Source: Bacillota bacterium (GTDB lineage Bacteria; Bacillota; Clostridia; Tissierellales; MES13). Taken from it: DNA of 64,000 nucleotides. How positions within the stretch are numbered: position 1 is the stretch's first letter; each line of letters starts with the position of its first letter. The stretch spans positions 1 through 64,000 of the forward strand of contig VEND01000122.1 in the NCBI GenBank assembly GCA_009711765.1. The letters run 5' to 3'. The notes beneath the pieces were generated by a model. The model was not told where the DNA came from. It worked only from the letters and a program-made list of their open reading frames with translations, and made no database searches. This document shows, one piece after another, positions 1 to 9,123 of the stretch. The position numbers were made by a program, and so were the translations under genes.

Positions 1-10
1 GACCTAACTT

Positions 11-238
11 CTATTTGTTAGCTTCAATATAATTAACTGCATCTTTCACCTTAGATATTTTTTCAGCTTCCTCATCTGGGATTTCTAAATCAAACTCATC
101 TTCTAAAGCCATGATTAGTTCAACTACATCTAGTGAATCAGCATCAAGATCATCTTGGAATGAAGCTTCCATAGTAATTTCATCTTCTTCTACTTCTAAT
201 TGTTCTGAAATTATTTCTTTTAGTTTATCAAAAATCAT
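11..238 (-). CDS. acpP: Acyl carrier protein
   Basis: Carries growing acyl chains on a 4'-phosphopantetheine arm for the type II fatty acid synthase in the cytoplasm. The 75-residue acidic protein has the DADSLD motif, with the attachment serine near residue 35, and the usual four-helix ACP length. The frame opens one codon earlier at TTG, but the ATG at 238 sits 8 nt from a GGAGG and is the better start. It is the last gene of the fap operon inside the window and follows fabG by about 20 nt. Any genes further downstream lie outside the window. Confidence 0.97.
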   Translation of the reverse strand: MIFDKLKEIISEQLEVEEDEITMEASFQDDLDADSLDVVELIMALEDEFDLEIPDEEAEKISKVKDAVNYIEANK

Positions 239-261
239 CAATCACACCTCCTTTCAAAATA

Positions 262-1005
262 TTAATTTGACATTCCACCGTCTACTACTATAACTTGCCC
301 TGTTATGTAACTAGCTAAATCACTTGCTAAAAATGCAACTGTATTAGCAATATCTTCTGGACTTCCTAATTTCTTTAGTGGAATATTTTTCTTATATTCT
401 TTTATTACATTTTCATTTAATTTATCTGTCATCTCAGTTTCAATAAATCCAGGTGCTATAGCATTAACTCTTATATTTTTCTTTCCAACTTCTTTAGCTA
501 AAGATTTTGTTAATCCTATAAGTCCTGCTTTTGAAGCTGAATAATTACATTGCCCTGGATTTCCTGTTATTCCTACTACGGAAGAAATATTAATTATACA
601 TCCATTTTTCTTTCTTATCATAGTTCTTATAAGGGATTTGCACAAATTATAAGCTCCCGTTAAGTTTACATTAATAACATCGTTCCAATCATCTTTAGAC
701 ATTCTCATTAATAAATTATCCTTTGTGATACCTGCATTATTAACTAAAATATCCACATTTGAAACTTCATCTAATGTTTTCTTAACTAATTTTTCAACTT
801 CTTCTAACTTAGAAACATCTGCTTGAAAACAGTATGCTTTCCTTCCCATATTTTCTATTTCAGAAACAACTTCTTCTGCCTTTTTACTATTTCTAGAATA
901 GTTAATTATTATATCTGCACCTAAAGAAGCTAGTTTAAGTGCTATTTCTTTTCCTATTCCTCTAGAACCACCTGTAACTAAAGCAACCTTACCACTTAAG
1001 TTCAT
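262..1005 (-). CDS. fabG: 3-oxoacyl-[ACP] reductase FabG
   Basis: NADPH-dependent reduction of 3-oxoacyl-ACP, the first reductive step of each elongation cycle. This is a short-chain dehydrogenase of 247 residues, the normal FabG length. It has the cofactor loop TGGSRGIG at residues 11-18, the NNAG motif near 90, a catalytic serine in ISSVVG, and the YSASK Tyr-Lys pair near 155-159. It lies between fabD and acpP in the FapR-regulated operon. The SD AAGGAG fits the ATG start. FabG is distinguished from other short-chain dehydrogenases mainly by operon context and the C-terminal GQVIVVDGGM segment. Confidence 0.96.
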   Translation of the reverse strand: MNLSGKVALVTGGSRGIGKEIALKLASLGADIIINYSRNSKKAEEVVSEIENMGRKAYCFQADVSKLEEVEKLVKKTLDEVSNVDILVNNAGITKDNLLMRMSKDDWNDVINVNLTGAYNLCKSLIRTMIRKKNGCIINISSVVGITGNPGQCNYSASKAGLIGLTKSLAKEVGKKNIRVNAIAPGFIETEMTDKLNENVIKEYKKNIPLKKLGSPEDIANTVAFLASDLASYITGQVIVVDGGMSN

Positions 1006-1021
1006 AGCTTCACTCCTTATT

Positions 1022-1963
1022 TTATAGTTTTTCTAATAATTTATTTAAACCCTTCAAATTTTCAATGTTACTACAATTAACTTTTGCTTTTCTTTTTCTA
1101 GCAGTTTTCTTTACAAAGCTTCTTAGAGATTTCCCAGGCCCTATCTCTATGAAAGTATCTATGCCATCATTTAACATCAAATTTACTGTATCTTCCCATA
1201 ATACAGGCATAGATACCTGCTTTATAAGTAAATCTTTAATTTCTTTTGTATCCTTAATATAATCACCTGTAACATTAGAAATAACTTTTTTATTCATTTT
1301 TCCAAAGTTTACTTTATTTAATTCCTTTTCTAATTTATCTCCAGCAGGTGTTAATAAACTACTGTGAAATGGTGCACTAACTGGTAAAACTAATGCTCTT
1401 TTAGCACCCTTTTCTTTAGCTAATTCACAACTCTTTTCAACCGGATCAACTTCTCCTGATATAACTATTTGTCCAGGACAATTATAATTAGCACATTCGA
1501 CTATTCCCTTTTCATTACTTACTTTCTTTGTAATATCTTCAACTTCTTCTCTATCTAAACCTATAATAGCTGCCATAGTACCCTTTCCTAAGGGTACAGC
1601 TTCTTGCATATATTTTCCTCTTTTATTAACAAGTCTAACAGCATCACTAAAATTAAAAACTTCACTATATACTAAAGATGCATATTCTCCTAAGCTTAAT
1701 CCTGCTGTAGTTTCTGCACTTAATCCTAAGCTTTCTAAAACCCTTAAGATTGCCACTGAAGTTGTTAAGATAGCAGGTTGAGTAATTTCAGTTTTTACTA
1801 ATTCTTCCTTTGGTCCTTCGAAACACAATTTTTTAATATCAAATCCTAAGGCTTCATTTGCCTCTAAAAAAGTCTTTTTAGCAACATCATATTTTTCCGA
1901 TATTTCTAGGCCCATACCAACATACTGTGCTCCTTGACCTGGGAAAATAAAAGCTGTTTTCAT
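1022..1963 (-). CDS. fabD: Malonyl-CoA:ACP transacylase FabD
   Basis: Moves malonyl groups from CoA to ACP to supply two-carbon units. The 313-residue protein starts with the FPGQGAQ motif at residues 7-13. It carries the nucleophile motif as GLSLGEY (serine near 91), where many homologs have GHSLG, and a catalytic histidine in SAPFHSS near 200. The His-to-Leu change next to the nucleophile serine is, from memory, common in clostridial FabD, so I do not read it as loss of function. It sits about 10 nt downstream of fabK and 16 nt upstream of fabG. Confidence 0.96.
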   Translation of the reverse strand: MKTAFIFPGQGAQYVGMGLEISEKYDVAKKTFLEANEALGFDIKKLCFEGPKEELVKTEITQPAILTTSVAILRVLESLGLSAETTAGLSLGEYASLVYSEVFNFSDAVRLVNKRGKYMQEAVPLGKGTMAAIIGLDREEVEDITKKVSNEKGIVECANYNCPGQIVISGEVDPVEKSCELAKEKGAKRALVLPVSAPFHSSLLTPAGDKLEKELNKVNFGKMNKKVISNVTGDYIKDTKEIKDLLIKQVSMPVLWEDTVNLMLNDGIDTFIEIGPGKSLRSFVKKTARKRKAKVNCSNIENLKGLNKLLEKL

Positions 1964-1973
1964 AATATCACTC

Positions 1974-2912
1974 CTACAATTTTGCTATGTTTTCTTTTAC
2001 TTCTTTTGCATGGCTCATTATTTCATCAATTACTTCTCGACAACTTTTTATATCAGTTATAAGACCACTTATCTGTCCAGCCATTACAGAGCCATATTCT
2101 ATGTCTCCATCTATAACTGCTTTTTTAAGAGCACCTGCTCCCATTTTTTCTATTTCACTTTTATCAACATTATTCTTTTCTAATTTATTAAATTCTTTCG
2201 TTAATTTATTTTTTAGAGTTCTAACAGGATGTCCTGTTGATCTACCAGTAGCTATAGCATCTCTATCCTTAGCTTTTAATATTTTATACTTATAATCATT
2301 ATGAGCTATGCATTCCTCAGTACAAACAAACCGAGTACCTATTTGTACAGCTTTAGCTCCTAAGGATAATGCAGCTACAAAACCTCTTCCATCAGCAATA
2401 CCTCCTGCAGCTATAACAGGGATGTTTACAGAATCTGTAATCTGTGGTACTAAAGACATAGTAGTTAACTCACCGATATGTCCTCCTGCTTCTGTCCCTT
2501 CAGCTATAACTGCATCACAACCTACTCTTTCCATTCTCTTTGCTAGCGCAACAGACGGTACAACTGGAATTACTTTAGTTTCTATTTTTTTAAATCCTTC
2601 TATATATTTACCAGGATTCCCAGCACCAGTTGTAACTACTGGAATTTTTTCTTCATGTACTAAATCTATCATATCATCCACATAGGGAGATAATAGCATT
2701 ATATTAATTCCAAAAGGTTTATCTGTTAATTCTTTAGCCTTTTTTATCTCTTTTTTTATAACATCCTTTGGTGCATTTCCACAGCCTATTATACCTAAAC
2801 CTCCAGCATCTGATACTGCTGCAGCTAATTCAGCTGTTGCAACCCAAGCCATTCCCCCTTGAATTATTGGGTATTTTATATTAAGTAATTCACAAATTTC
2901 AGTATTAAACAT
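1974..2912 (-). CDS. fabK: Enoyl-[ACP] reductase II FabK (FMN-dependent)
   Basis: Final reductive step of fatty acid elongation. FabK is a flavin-dependent TIM-barrel enzyme of the nitronate monooxygenase fold, unrelated to FabI. The 312 residues show the N-terminal IIQGGMAWVATAELAAAVS segment, GGLGIIG, the EAGGHIG motif near 140 and the GTRF phosphate-binding region. No fabI or fabL is present in the operon, so this is probably the enoyl reductase of the pathway. Location between fabH and fabD supports FabK over a generic nitronate monooxygenase. The start ATG follows AGGAGG closely. Confidence 0.95.
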   Translation of the reverse strand: MFNTEICELLNIKYPIIQGGMAWVATAELAAAVSDAGGLGIIGCGNAPKDVIKKEIKKAKELTDKPFGINIMLLSPYVDDMIDLVHEEKIPVVTTGAGNPGKYIEGFKKIETKVIPVVPSVALAKRMERVGCDAVIAEGTEAGGHIGELTTMSLVPQITDSVNIPVIAAGGIADGRGFVAALSLGAKAVQIGTRFVCTEECIAHNDYKYKILKAKDRDAIATGRSTGHPVRTLKNKLTKEFNKLEKNNVDKSEIEKMGAGALKKAVIDGDIEYGSVMAGQISGLITDIKSCREVIDEIMSHAKEVKENIAKL

Positions 2913-2922
2913 AGTGTGCCTC

Positions 2923-3915
2923 CTATTTATTCCATTTAATTACACAAGATCCCCAAGTTAAGCCTCCTCCAAAACCTACAAGGATTACATTATCATTATT
3001 TTTAATCTTACCTTCCTTAACCGCTTCATCTAATGCAACTGGTATGGACGCCGATGACATGTTTCCATATTTATCTAGATTTACATATACCTTGTCCTTA
3101 TCTAGTTTTAATCTTTTTCTAGCTGAGTTTATTATTCTTATATTAGCTTGATGAGGAACTAAGTAATCTATATCTGACAATTCTAAACCACTTTTATTTA
3201 CTACCTTCTTTGAAGCATCCCCCATAATTTTTACTGCAAATTTAAATACTCCATTACCCTCCATATTTATATAATGAAGTTTATTTTCAACAGTTTCCTT
3301 GCTAGCAGGCATTTTAGATCCTCCTGCTGGTTGTGTTAAATAATCTGCTCCTTTACCATCAGCACCTATATCTATCGATAATACACCTGTATTTTCTTCA
3401 ACCTCGCTAATAACTGCTGCTCCAGCTCCATCTCCAAATAACACACAAGTATTTCTATCTGTAAAATCAGTTATCTTTGATAAAGCATCAGCACTAATTA
3501 ATAAAATATTCTTATATATCCCTGCCTTCACATAACCATAGGCAACTGAAAGTCCGTATATAAAACCTGAACATGCCGCCTCTAAATCAAAGGCCGCTGC
3601 ATTTTCACACTCTAAATCCCTTTGTACTAAACATGCAGTAGATGGAAATGCCATATCAGGAGTGACTGTTGTTACTATTATTAAATCAATATCTTCACTA
3701 CTTAACCCTGAATCTTTGATAGCTTTTTTTCCAGCTTCTATTGCCATATACGAAGTTGCTTTATCCTTATCTAAAATCCTTCTTTCCTTTATACCTGTCC
3801 TTGATTGAATCCATTCATCATTAGTATCAACCATTTCTTCTAGTTCTTTATTAGTTAATATATTCTCAGGCACATAACTACCTAAGCCTATAATTCCAAC
3901 ACCTTTATTATTCAG
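2923..3915 (-). CDS. fabH: 3-oxoacyl-[ACP] synthase III FabH, CTG start
   Basis: Condenses acetyl-CoA (or a branched primer) with malonyl-ACP to start fatty acid synthesis. The catalytic Cys is in AACSGF near residue 115, His in PHQAN and Asn in GNMSSAS. The usual open frame begins at a GTG at 3873, which would remove the conserved N-terminus. The same frame extends upstream and encodes [13 protein letters not shown] before VPE, exactly the family N-terminus. The only codon in register with an SD is CTG at 3913-3915, 8 nt after AGGAGG. It overlaps the end of plsX by 8 nt. The full length is then 330 residues, normal for FabH. Confidence 0.9.
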   Translation of the reverse strand: MNNKGVGIIGLGSYVPENILTNKELEEMVDTNDEWIQSRTGIKERRILDKDKATSYMAIEAGKKAIKDSGLSSEDIDLIIVTTVTPDMAFPSTACLVQRDLECENAAAFDLEAACSGFIYGLSVAYGYVKAGIYKNILLISADALSKITDFTDRNTCVLFGDGAGAAVISEVEENTGVLSIDIGADGKGADYLTQPAGGSKMPASKETVENKLHYINMEGNGVFKFAVKIMGDASKKVVNKSGLELSDIDYLVPHQANIRIINSARKRLKLDKDKVYVNLDKYGNMSSASIPVALDEAVKEGKIKNNDNVILVGFGGGLTWGSCVIKWNK

Positions 3916-4915
3916 TTTTCTCCCCTCCTGTCTTATTTATTTCTTGTTTTATTTTATTAACAACATCTCTTTCTGTAAAAATCTTTGCCTGCCTTATTGC
4001 ATTTTTAATAGCGACAGCATCTGAGCTACCATGGGCTTTAATAACAGCTCCCTTTAATCCTAATAAAAGGGCACCTCCATACTCACTATAATCTAATTTA
4101 TCCTTAAAACTTTTAAAACTAGGCTTAAGTAAGAGTGCACCTATTTTTGTTAATGTATTTTTCATAAATTCTTTCTTTAAAGTACTAAAAATTGATTGGG
4201 CTAACCCTTCAGTAAGTTTTAAGACTGTATTTCCTACAAATCCATCAGTAAGTAAAATATCTACATAACCCTTAGGGATATCTCGTGCTTCTAAATTCCC
4301 ATAAAAGTTTATATCAGCCTCTTTAAGTAAATTATATGTATCTTTTACTAATTCATTGCCCTTTCCTTCTTCTACTCCTATATTAACAAGTCCAACCTTA
4401 GGATTTTCAATGTCTAAGACTTTCTCAGCATAAATAGAGCCCATTATTGCAAACTGCTTTAAATTTTTTGGTCTACACTCTGCATTGGCTCCTGCATCTA
4501 AAAGTAAAGATACTCCCTTATCAGTTGGATACACAGGAGCTAATGCTGGCCTTTCAATACCTTTAATTCTTCCAGCTACAAAAATACCTCCTGCTAACAA
4601 CGCCCCCGTGTTACCTGAGGATATAAATGCATCTGCCTGATTCTTTTTTACCAAATTAAGTCCTACAACCATAGAAGAAATCTTTTTTCTTCTAATAGCT
4701 ATTACTGGTTTATCTTCATTTTCTATTATTTCATTTGCATTTACTATTTCTAAATTATCCTTTGGATATTCATATTTATTTAATTCTTTTTCTATATCTT
4801 CTTTTTTTCCTACTAAAATAACATTTATATCTAATTCCTTAATAGCATCAACAGCACCTTTTACTGTTACTGTTACACCTTTGTCTCCCCCCATAGCATC
4901 TAAAGCTATCTTCAT
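3908..4915 (-). CDS. plsX: Phosphate acyltransferase PlsX
   Basis: Converts acyl-ACP to acyl-phosphate, the donor for PlsY, linking fatty acid to phospholipid synthesis. The 335-residue protein begins with [11 protein letters not shown], the family hallmark, and shows [12 protein letters not shown] and [14 protein letters not shown]. It is second in the operon, 19 nt after fapR. Its last codons carry the SD for fabH, so the two genes are probably translationally coupled. Its partner plsY lies about 48 kb away at 52157. Confidence 0.97.
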   Translation of the reverse strand: MKIALDAMGGDKGVTVTVKGAVDAIKELDINVILVGKKEDIEKELNKYEYPKDNLEIVNANEIIENEDKPVIAIRRKKISSMVVGLNLVKKNQADAFISSGNTGALLAGGIFVAGRIKGIERPALAPVYPTDKGVSLLLDAGANAECRPKNLKQFAIMGSIYAEKVLDIENPKVGLVNIGVEEGKGNELVKDTYNLLKEADINFYGNLEARDIPKGYVDILLTDGFVGNTVLKLTEGLAQSIFSTLKKEFMKNTLTKIGALLLKPSFKSFKDKLDYSEYGGALLLGLKGAVIKAHGSSDAVAIKNAIRQAKIFTERDVVNKIKQEINKTGGEKTE

Positions 4916-4934
4916 TTTAACCCTCCTAGTATAT

Positions 4935-5492
4935 TTATTCGATAACTACTAGAATAAATTTACCTCTAAAAACTTGTTTTTGAGAAACGTTAATAAATAC
5001 ATGCACAAAGTACTTATTTCCTCGTATACGAACAACCTCTGCTTTAGCAATTAATTTTTCACCAGCTTCAACTGGTGTTTTATATTTAATATTTGAAACT
5101 CCAGTTAAAGCTACATCAGCATCTATAACTGCCATAGCTATAGACTCAGCTTGAGCAAAGATATGATGACCTCTAATAACGTTGGTTTTTTCAAAAGCCA
5201 TATTTTTATCAGTCTCTAAAATTGATATACCACTTTTTCCAAGTTGTAAATCTACTAACTCCCCAACTATTTCTTTACCTCCTAAAGATCTAACTTTAGA
5301 ATAATTATTCTCTGCCACATGTTTAACCCGTTCTCTTAACTCTGGTATTCCTAATTCTAATCTGTCTAATCTAATTGTTTGAATGCTTACATCAAATATT
5401 TCGGTTAATTCTTCATCTGTCAAAAAGGGGTCTTCAGATAGTTTTTCCTTTAACTTTTCTTGCCTTTCTTTCTTTTTAAATCTTTTAGCCAA
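4935..5492 (-). CDS. fapR: Transcription factor FapR, fatty acid and phospholipid regulator
   Basis: Malonyl-CoA-sensing repressor of lipid synthesis genes. The 185 residues comprise an N-terminal winged helix (about 1-60, with [23 protein letters not shown]) and a C-terminal hot-dog thioesterase-like domain that binds malonyl-CoA ([25 protein letters not shown]). It starts at TTG behind a weak GGGGTGG site. It is the first gene of the operon and is preceded by its own operator at 5521-5537, so autoregulation is expected. Confidence 0.96.
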   Translation of the reverse strand: MAKRFKKKERQEKLKEKLSEDPFLTDEELTEIFDVSIQTIRLDRLELGIPELRERVKHVAENNYSKVRSLGGKEIVGELVDLQLGKSGISILETDKNMAFEKTNVIRGHHIFAQAESIAMAVIDADVALTGVSNIKYKTPVEAGEKLIAKAEVVRIRGNKYFVHVFINVSQKQVFRGKFILVVIE

Positions 5493-5520
5493 AAAACCAC
5501 CCCTATATTATAACTTGAAT

Positions 5521-5537
5521 TTAGTACCTGTTACTAA
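5521..5537 (-). promoter_or_regulatory. FapR operator
   Basis: Perfect 6-5-6 inverted repeat TTAGTA-CCTGT-TACTAA, the form known for FapR boxes. It lies just downstream of the -10 of the fapR promoter, so it would cover the start of transcription. A further TTAGTA half-site follows 3 nt away at 5541-5546. Binding of FapR here would repress the whole fap operon until malonyl-CoA rises. Confidence 0.9.
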
Positions 5538-5542
5538 AACTT

Positions 5543-5571
5543 AGTATATATCATCTTCATTTATAATGCAA
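5543..5571 (-). promoter_or_regulatory. Sigma-A promoter of the fap operon
   Basis: Minus-strand -35 TTGCAT (5566-5571) and -10 TATACT (5543-5548) with a 17-nt spacer. The FapR operator begins 6 nt downstream of the -10. Confidence 0.8.
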
Positions 5572-5601
5572 GAGATATTATTTTTTTTTAATAAGTATTA
5601 A

Positions 5602-5632
5602 AAAGACCTGTATCTATCAGATACAGGTCTTT
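5602..5632 (-). terminator. Intrinsic terminator, second after rpmF
   Basis: A 14-bp perfect stem (AAAGACCTGTATCT with its complement, 3-nt loop) followed on the minus strand by a T-rich run. It separates rpmF from the fap promoter. Confidence 0.9.
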
Positions 5633-5645
5633 AGTCAAATTATAA

Positions 5646-5673
5646 AAGATAGCGATTTATTAATCACTATCTT
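5646..5673 (-). terminator. Intrinsic terminator, first after rpmF
   Basis: Stem AAGATAG-GATT paired across a short AT loop with one G-T wobble, followed by TTTTATAATTT on the minus strand. It stands in tandem with the stronger hairpin at 5602-5632. Confidence 0.7.
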
Positions 5674-5679
5674 CATAAC

Positions 5680-5859
5680 TTATTCTACCTCTATAACTTC
5701 TTTATTCTTGTAATATCCACATTCCTTACATACTCTATGTGGTAATTTAGGTTCATGGCATTGAGGGCACTCAACGAAGCTAGGTTTCCTAAGTTTACTA
5801 TTAGCTGATCTTCTTTTATCTCTTCTTGACTTAGAAGTTTTTCGCTTAGGTACTGCCAT
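5680..5859 (-). CDS. rpmF: 50S ribosomal protein L32
   Basis: Component of the large ribosomal subunit. The 59-residue frame starts [18 protein letters not shown] and has a zinc ribbon CPQC...CKEC at about residues 31-47, as in zinc-binding L32. An AAGGAGG-type site precedes the ATG at 5859. It follows yceD by 18 nt, the usual yceD-rpmF pairing, and ends in two tandem terminators. Confidence 0.97.
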   Translation of the reverse strand: MAVPKRKTSKSRRDKRRSANSKLRKPSFVECPQCHEPKLPHRVCKECGYYKNKEVIEVE

Positions 5860-5877
5860 TTAAAACACCTCCTTAAA

Positions 5878-6378
5878 TTAGTCCAATAATTCTTTTAGTT
5901 TTTCTAAACGAGGGTCCACATCAGTAGTATCACATTCACACTGCTCCCCATTTAAATTGATTCCACATTTAGGACAAAGACCTTTACAATCACTATTACA
6001 TAGCGATTTCATAGGAAAATCTAAAACTATAACCTTTTTTATAGCCTTTTCTAAATCGATTTTTCCTTTATCCAAATAAATTGTAATCTCTTCCTTTGAA
6101 TCATCTTCGGCTTTTTCAATAATTTTCCCTGATAGAACTGAAGTTTGTTTATTAGTAAACTCTTCTAAACATCTGTCACAAACATCGGTATATTCATAAG
6201 AAATATCTAAATTTATAAAAATACCGTCATCTGTTTTATAGATGCCTCCATTAAGAGCTAAGGGCTTATGAAACTCCACTCTTTTACCCCTTATATTTAA
6301 GTAACTTAAATCAAAGACATCATCGATTTTAACAATATTCTCAGAACCATCAAGAAGTTTTGATAGGTTTATTATCAT
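5878..6378 (-). CDS. YceD/DUF177 family protein (YlbN)
   Basis: Conserved partner of rpmF whose family is linked to 23S rRNA processing and ribosome assembly; the exact biochemistry is unsettled. The 166 residues carry a CDRCL motif near residue 70 and a C-terminal Cys-rich part (CNSDCKGLCPKCG...CEC) that should bind zinc. The frame opens at an ATG at 6396, but that ATG lies upstream of the SD. GAGGTG precedes the ATG at 6378 by 6 nt, so that start is used. Transcription begins at the consensus promoter at 6408-6436. Confidence 0.92.
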   Translation of the reverse strand: MIINLSKLLDGSENIVKIDDVFDLSYLNIRGKRVEFHKPLALNGGIYKTDDGIFINLDISYEYTDVCDRCLEEFTNKQTSVLSGKIIEKAEDDSKEEITIYLDKGKIDLEKAIKKVIVLDFPMKSLCNSDCKGLCPKCGINLNGEQCECDTTDVDPRLEKLKELLD

Positions 6379-6407
6379 ATTATTCACCTCTAACATCGCC
6401 GAATTTC

Positions 6408-6436
6408 ATTATATAAACCAAGATAACTTTTGTCAA
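6408..6436 (-). promoter_or_regulatory. Consensus sigma-A promoter for yceD-rpmF
   Basis: Minus-strand TTGACA (6431-6436), 17-nt spacer, TATAAT (6408-6413): a full consensus match, fitting strong expression of a ribosomal protein gene. Confidence 0.93.
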
Positions 6437-6448
6437 GTAATATTTATA

Positions 6449-6472
6449 AGACAGGGGAAAAATCCCCTGTCT
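6449..6472 (-). terminator. Terminator after ackA
   Basis: A 10-bp stem AGACAGGGGA with its complement and a 4-nt loop, immediately after the ackA stop. The following minus-strand tract TTATAAATATT is only moderately T-rich. Confidence 0.7.
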
Positions 6473-6475
6473 ATA

Positions 6476-7666
6476 TTATATAAGATTCTCAGTGTCTCTA
6501 GCAATCATTAATTCTTCATTAGTTGGTATAACTATAACTTTAACTTTTGAATCTTCAGTATTAACAACAGTATCTTTTCCTCTTACATCATTCTTTTCTT
6601 TATCTATTTGTATACCCATATATTCTAAATCAGAACAAATTGCTTCTCTCATAACAGGTGAATTTTCTCCTAAACCTGCTGTAAATACTACTGTATCTAC
6701 TCCGCCCATTATTGAAGCATATGCTCCTATATATTTTTTAACTCTGTTTACGAATTTATCTAATGCCAATTGAGCTCTTTCATTTCCATCATTAGCAGCT
6801 TCTTCTATATCTCTAAAATCACTACTTACTCCTGAAATTCCTAAAACTCCTGATTTTTTATTCATTAAAGTATTTACTTCTTCTATACTCATATTTTCCT
6901 TTTCCATAAGGAAAGTGATTATCGCTGGGTCTAAATCTCCACATCTTGTTCCCATTGCAAGTCCTTCTAAAGGTGTGAATCCCATACTAGTATCTATTGA
7001 CTTTCCATTTTTAACTGCAGCTAAACTCGCACCATTTCCTAGGTGACATGTAATAATTTTTAAATCTTCTAAATCTTTATCTAACATCTCTGCAGCCTTA
7101 TTAGCAACATATTTATGTGAAGTTCCATGGAAACCATATCTTCTTATACCATATTTCTCGTATAATTCATATGGTAATGGGTAAATAAAGTTTTTCTTTG
7201 GCATTGTTTGATGGAATGCAGTATCAAATACAGCCACCATCGGAGTATTAGGCATTAATTCTTGACATGCCTCAATTCCCATCATGTTAGGTGGATTGTG
7301 TAGTGGTGCTAAATCTGCACATTCCTCAATAGCATCCATTACATTTTGGTCTATCTTAACTGAATCTGCGAATTTCTCTCCTCCGTGAACAACTCTGTGT
7401 CCAACTGCATTGATTTCATCCATAGAATCAATAATTCCATGTTCTTTGTCAACTAATGCATTTAAAACTATTTCTAAAGCTACCTTGTGATTCTTCATAG
7501 GTTTTTCAATAACTACTTTGTCATTTCCGCTAGGCTTATGTACCACCTTTGAACCTTCAATCCCTATTCTTTCTCCTAATCCTTTTGCTAATACTTCTTC
7601 ATTTTCCATATCTATTAATTGATATTTTAACGAAGAACTACCACAGTTAATAACCAAAATCTTCAT
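6476..7666 (-). CDS. ackA: Acetate kinase
   Basis: Interconverts acetate + ATP and acetyl phosphate + ADP, giving ATP by substrate-level phosphorylation in fermentation. The 396 residues are full length. Motifs are NCGSSSLKY at 6-14, [10 protein letters not shown] near 90, [10 protein letters not shown] near 178, the loop [16 protein letters not shown] near 230 and [11 protein letters not shown] near 330. SD TTAGGAGG precedes the ATG. No pta is beside it, although ackA and pta are often adjacent. It is a single-gene transcript between its own promoter and a terminator. Confidence 0.97.
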   Translation of the reverse strand: MKILVINCGSSSLKYQLIDMENEEVLAKGLGERIGIEGSKVVHKPSGNDKVVIEKPMKNHKVALEIVLNALVDKEHGIIDSMDEINAVGHRVVHGGEKFADSVKIDQNVMDAIEECADLAPLHNPPNMMGIEACQELMPNTPMVAVFDTAFHQTMPKKNFIYPLPYELYEKYGIRRYGFHGTSHKYVANKAAEMLDKDLEDLKIITCHLGNGASLAAVKNGKSIDTSMGFTPLEGLAMGTRCGDLDPAIITFLMEKENMSIEEVNTLMNKKSGVLGISGVSSDFRDIEEAANDGNERAQLALDKFVNRVKKYIGAYASIMGGVDTVVFTAGLGENSPVMREAICSDLEYMGIQIDKEKNDVRGKDTVVNTEDSKVKVIVIPTNEELMIARDTENLI

Positions 7667-7706
7667 ATATAAACCTCCTAATTTTTATTCTTTTTCTACC
7701 AACAAC

Positions 7707-7735
7707 ATAATAATACAAAAACACAAAAAAATCAA
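7707..7735 (-). promoter_or_regulatory. Probable promoter of ackA
   Basis: Minus-strand TTGATT (7730-7735), 17-nt T-rich spacer, TATTAT (7707-7712). The 200-bp divergent region to tmcAL is extremely AT-rich, so chance matches are possible. Confidence 0.5.
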
Positions 7736-7809
7736 CTATATAAACCATAAAAACAATATTTTCTTAATATTTTTATTATTTTATTTTATAATTATATTAT
7801 ACATATTTT

Positions 7810-7838
7810 TTGTATATTTACTCATAATGTAATAAAAT
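7810..7838 (+). promoter_or_regulatory. Probable promoter of tmcAL
   Basis: Plus-strand TTGTAT (7810-7815), 17-nt spacer, TAAAAT (7833-7838), about 30 nt before the start codon. Confidence 0.55.
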
Positions 7839-7868
7839 AGTTATAAACATATTAAATGGAGGATTTTA

Positions 7869-9104
7869 ATGAATATAGTCGGTTTAATTACAGAATACAA
7901 CCCATTTCATAATGGTCATTTTCATCACTTTAAATTATCTAAGGAAGTAACTAATTCAAGTTTGAGTGTTTGTGTAATGAGTGGAAATTTTCTTCAAAGA
8001 GGTGAACCTGCTATAGTTGACAAATGGACTAGAGCTAAGTCAGCAGTTGATAGCGGCGTTGATTTGGTATTGGAATTACCTACAATATATGCTTGTCAAA
8101 GTGCAGAATATTTTGCCTATGGAGCAATTAAATTATTAGATTCTTTAAATATTATTGATTCAATTTCTTTTGGGAGTGAATCAGGAAATTTAGATCTTTT
8201 AAAAGAAATTGCAAGTATTTTATCTAATGAAACTTTAGATTTTAAAAAACACTTGAAAAAATCTTTATCAAACGGCGACCCTTTCCCAAAGGCTAGAAAT
8301 TATGCCCTAAAAAAAAGTTTAGATAAGGATGTTTCAAAAATACTTATAAAATCAAATAATATATTAGGTATTGAATATATTAAAGCTCTAAATAAATTAA
8401 AAAGTAATATTAAGCCTTTTACTATTAAAAGAAAAGGGGCAGATTATAATTCAAATGTATTGACTGGTAGTATTTCAAGTGCTACTTCTATACGGAAAAC
8501 ACTTTTAGAAAATTACGATTTAAAGAATATTTCTAAATCTATTCCCACTCATAGCTATAGACATTTAAAAGATTTTTATAATGAATACAAAACTTTTAAT
8601 AAGCTAGAAAATTACAATGACATCTTACTTTATCTTTTAAGAACAAATAATAAAGAAATGTTAAATAACCTAATGGATGTCGAAGAAGGATTAGATAACA
8701 GAATTAAAAATATTAGTAATAAATATGATGATATAAGAGTTATCTTAAATAATATTAAAACTAAAAGATATGCATATACAAGACTACAAAGAATTTTTAT
8801 CCATCTCTTATTAGGATTAACAGAGGATAAATTCAAAACCTATCATAACAGTTCTTTAACCTATGTTAGGGTACTTGCATCTAATGTTAATGGTTTTAAA
8901 ATATTAAAACAAATCAAAAAAGAATCTAATGTAGAAATTATAACTAAGTTTGCTAACTACGAAAAAATTAAATCCAAAAAATTAAAAGATATGATTGAAA
9001 TAGACAAAAAGGCAACAGATATTTACTTTTTAGGTCTAAATAAAAGTAAGACTATAAAAGCAAATTATGATTATTACATATCACCATATATAAAAAAAGA
9101 TTAA
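7869..9104 (+). CDS. tmcAL: tRNA(Met) cytidine acetate ligase TmcAL (YlbM)
   Basis: Family known to make N4-acetylcytidine at the wobble base of elongator tRNA-Met using acetate and ATP. The 411 residues begin MNIVGLITEYNPFHNGH, the nucleotidyltransferase HxGH-type motif, with SVCVMSGNFLQRGEP following. The remaining alpha-helical region is typical of the family. It is a single gene on the plus strand, divergent from ackA. GGAGG sits 6 nt before the ATG. The order tmcAL-ylbK-ylbJ-coaD-rsmD matches the B. subtilis ylb cluster. Confidence 0.93.
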   Translation: MNIVGLITEYNPFHNGHFHHFKLSKEVTNSSLSVCVMSGNFLQRGEPAIVDKWTRAKSAVDSGVDLVLELPTIYACQSAEYFAYGAIKLLDSLNIIDSISFGSESGNLDLLKEIASILSNETLDFKKHLKKSLSNGDPFPKARNYALKKSLDKDVSKILIKSNNILGIEYIKALNKLKSNIKPFTIKRKGADYNSNVLTGSISSATSIRKTLLENYDLKNISKSIPTHSYRHLKDFYNEYKTFNKLENYNDILLYLLRTNNKEMLNNLMDVEEGLDNRIKNISNKYDDIRVILNNIKTKRYAYTRLQRIFIHLLLGLTEDKFKTYHNSSLTYVRVLASNVNGFKILKQIKKESNVEIITKFANYEKIKSKKLKDMIEIDKKATDIYFLGLNKSKTIKANYDYYISPYIKKD

Positions 9105-9123
9105 GCTTTAAAGCTTAATCTTT
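9096..9123. terminator. Bidirectional terminator between tmcAL and the patatin gene
   Basis: Near-perfect palindrome AAAGATTAAGCTT / AAGCTTAATCTTT flanked by A-run and T-run, serving both convergent genes. Confidence 0.85.

Noticed and set aside
1679-1720. fabD as an inactive paralog because GHSLG is GLSLG
   Set aside because: All other catalytic residues are present, the gene sits in the fap operon and no second fabD is seen. The change is, from memory, seen in other clostridial FabD.
2308-2685. Open frame of 125 codons on the plus strand opposite fabK
   Set aside because: It is an antisense shadow of a clear fabK coding frame, with no SD and Pro/Ser-rich low-complexity translation. The same applies to the long frames opposite sepF/yggS (46191-46745) and DUF512 (54096-54578).
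2923-3873. fabH starting at GTG 3873
   Set aside because: No SD precedes it and the conserved N-terminal beta strand of FabH would be missing.
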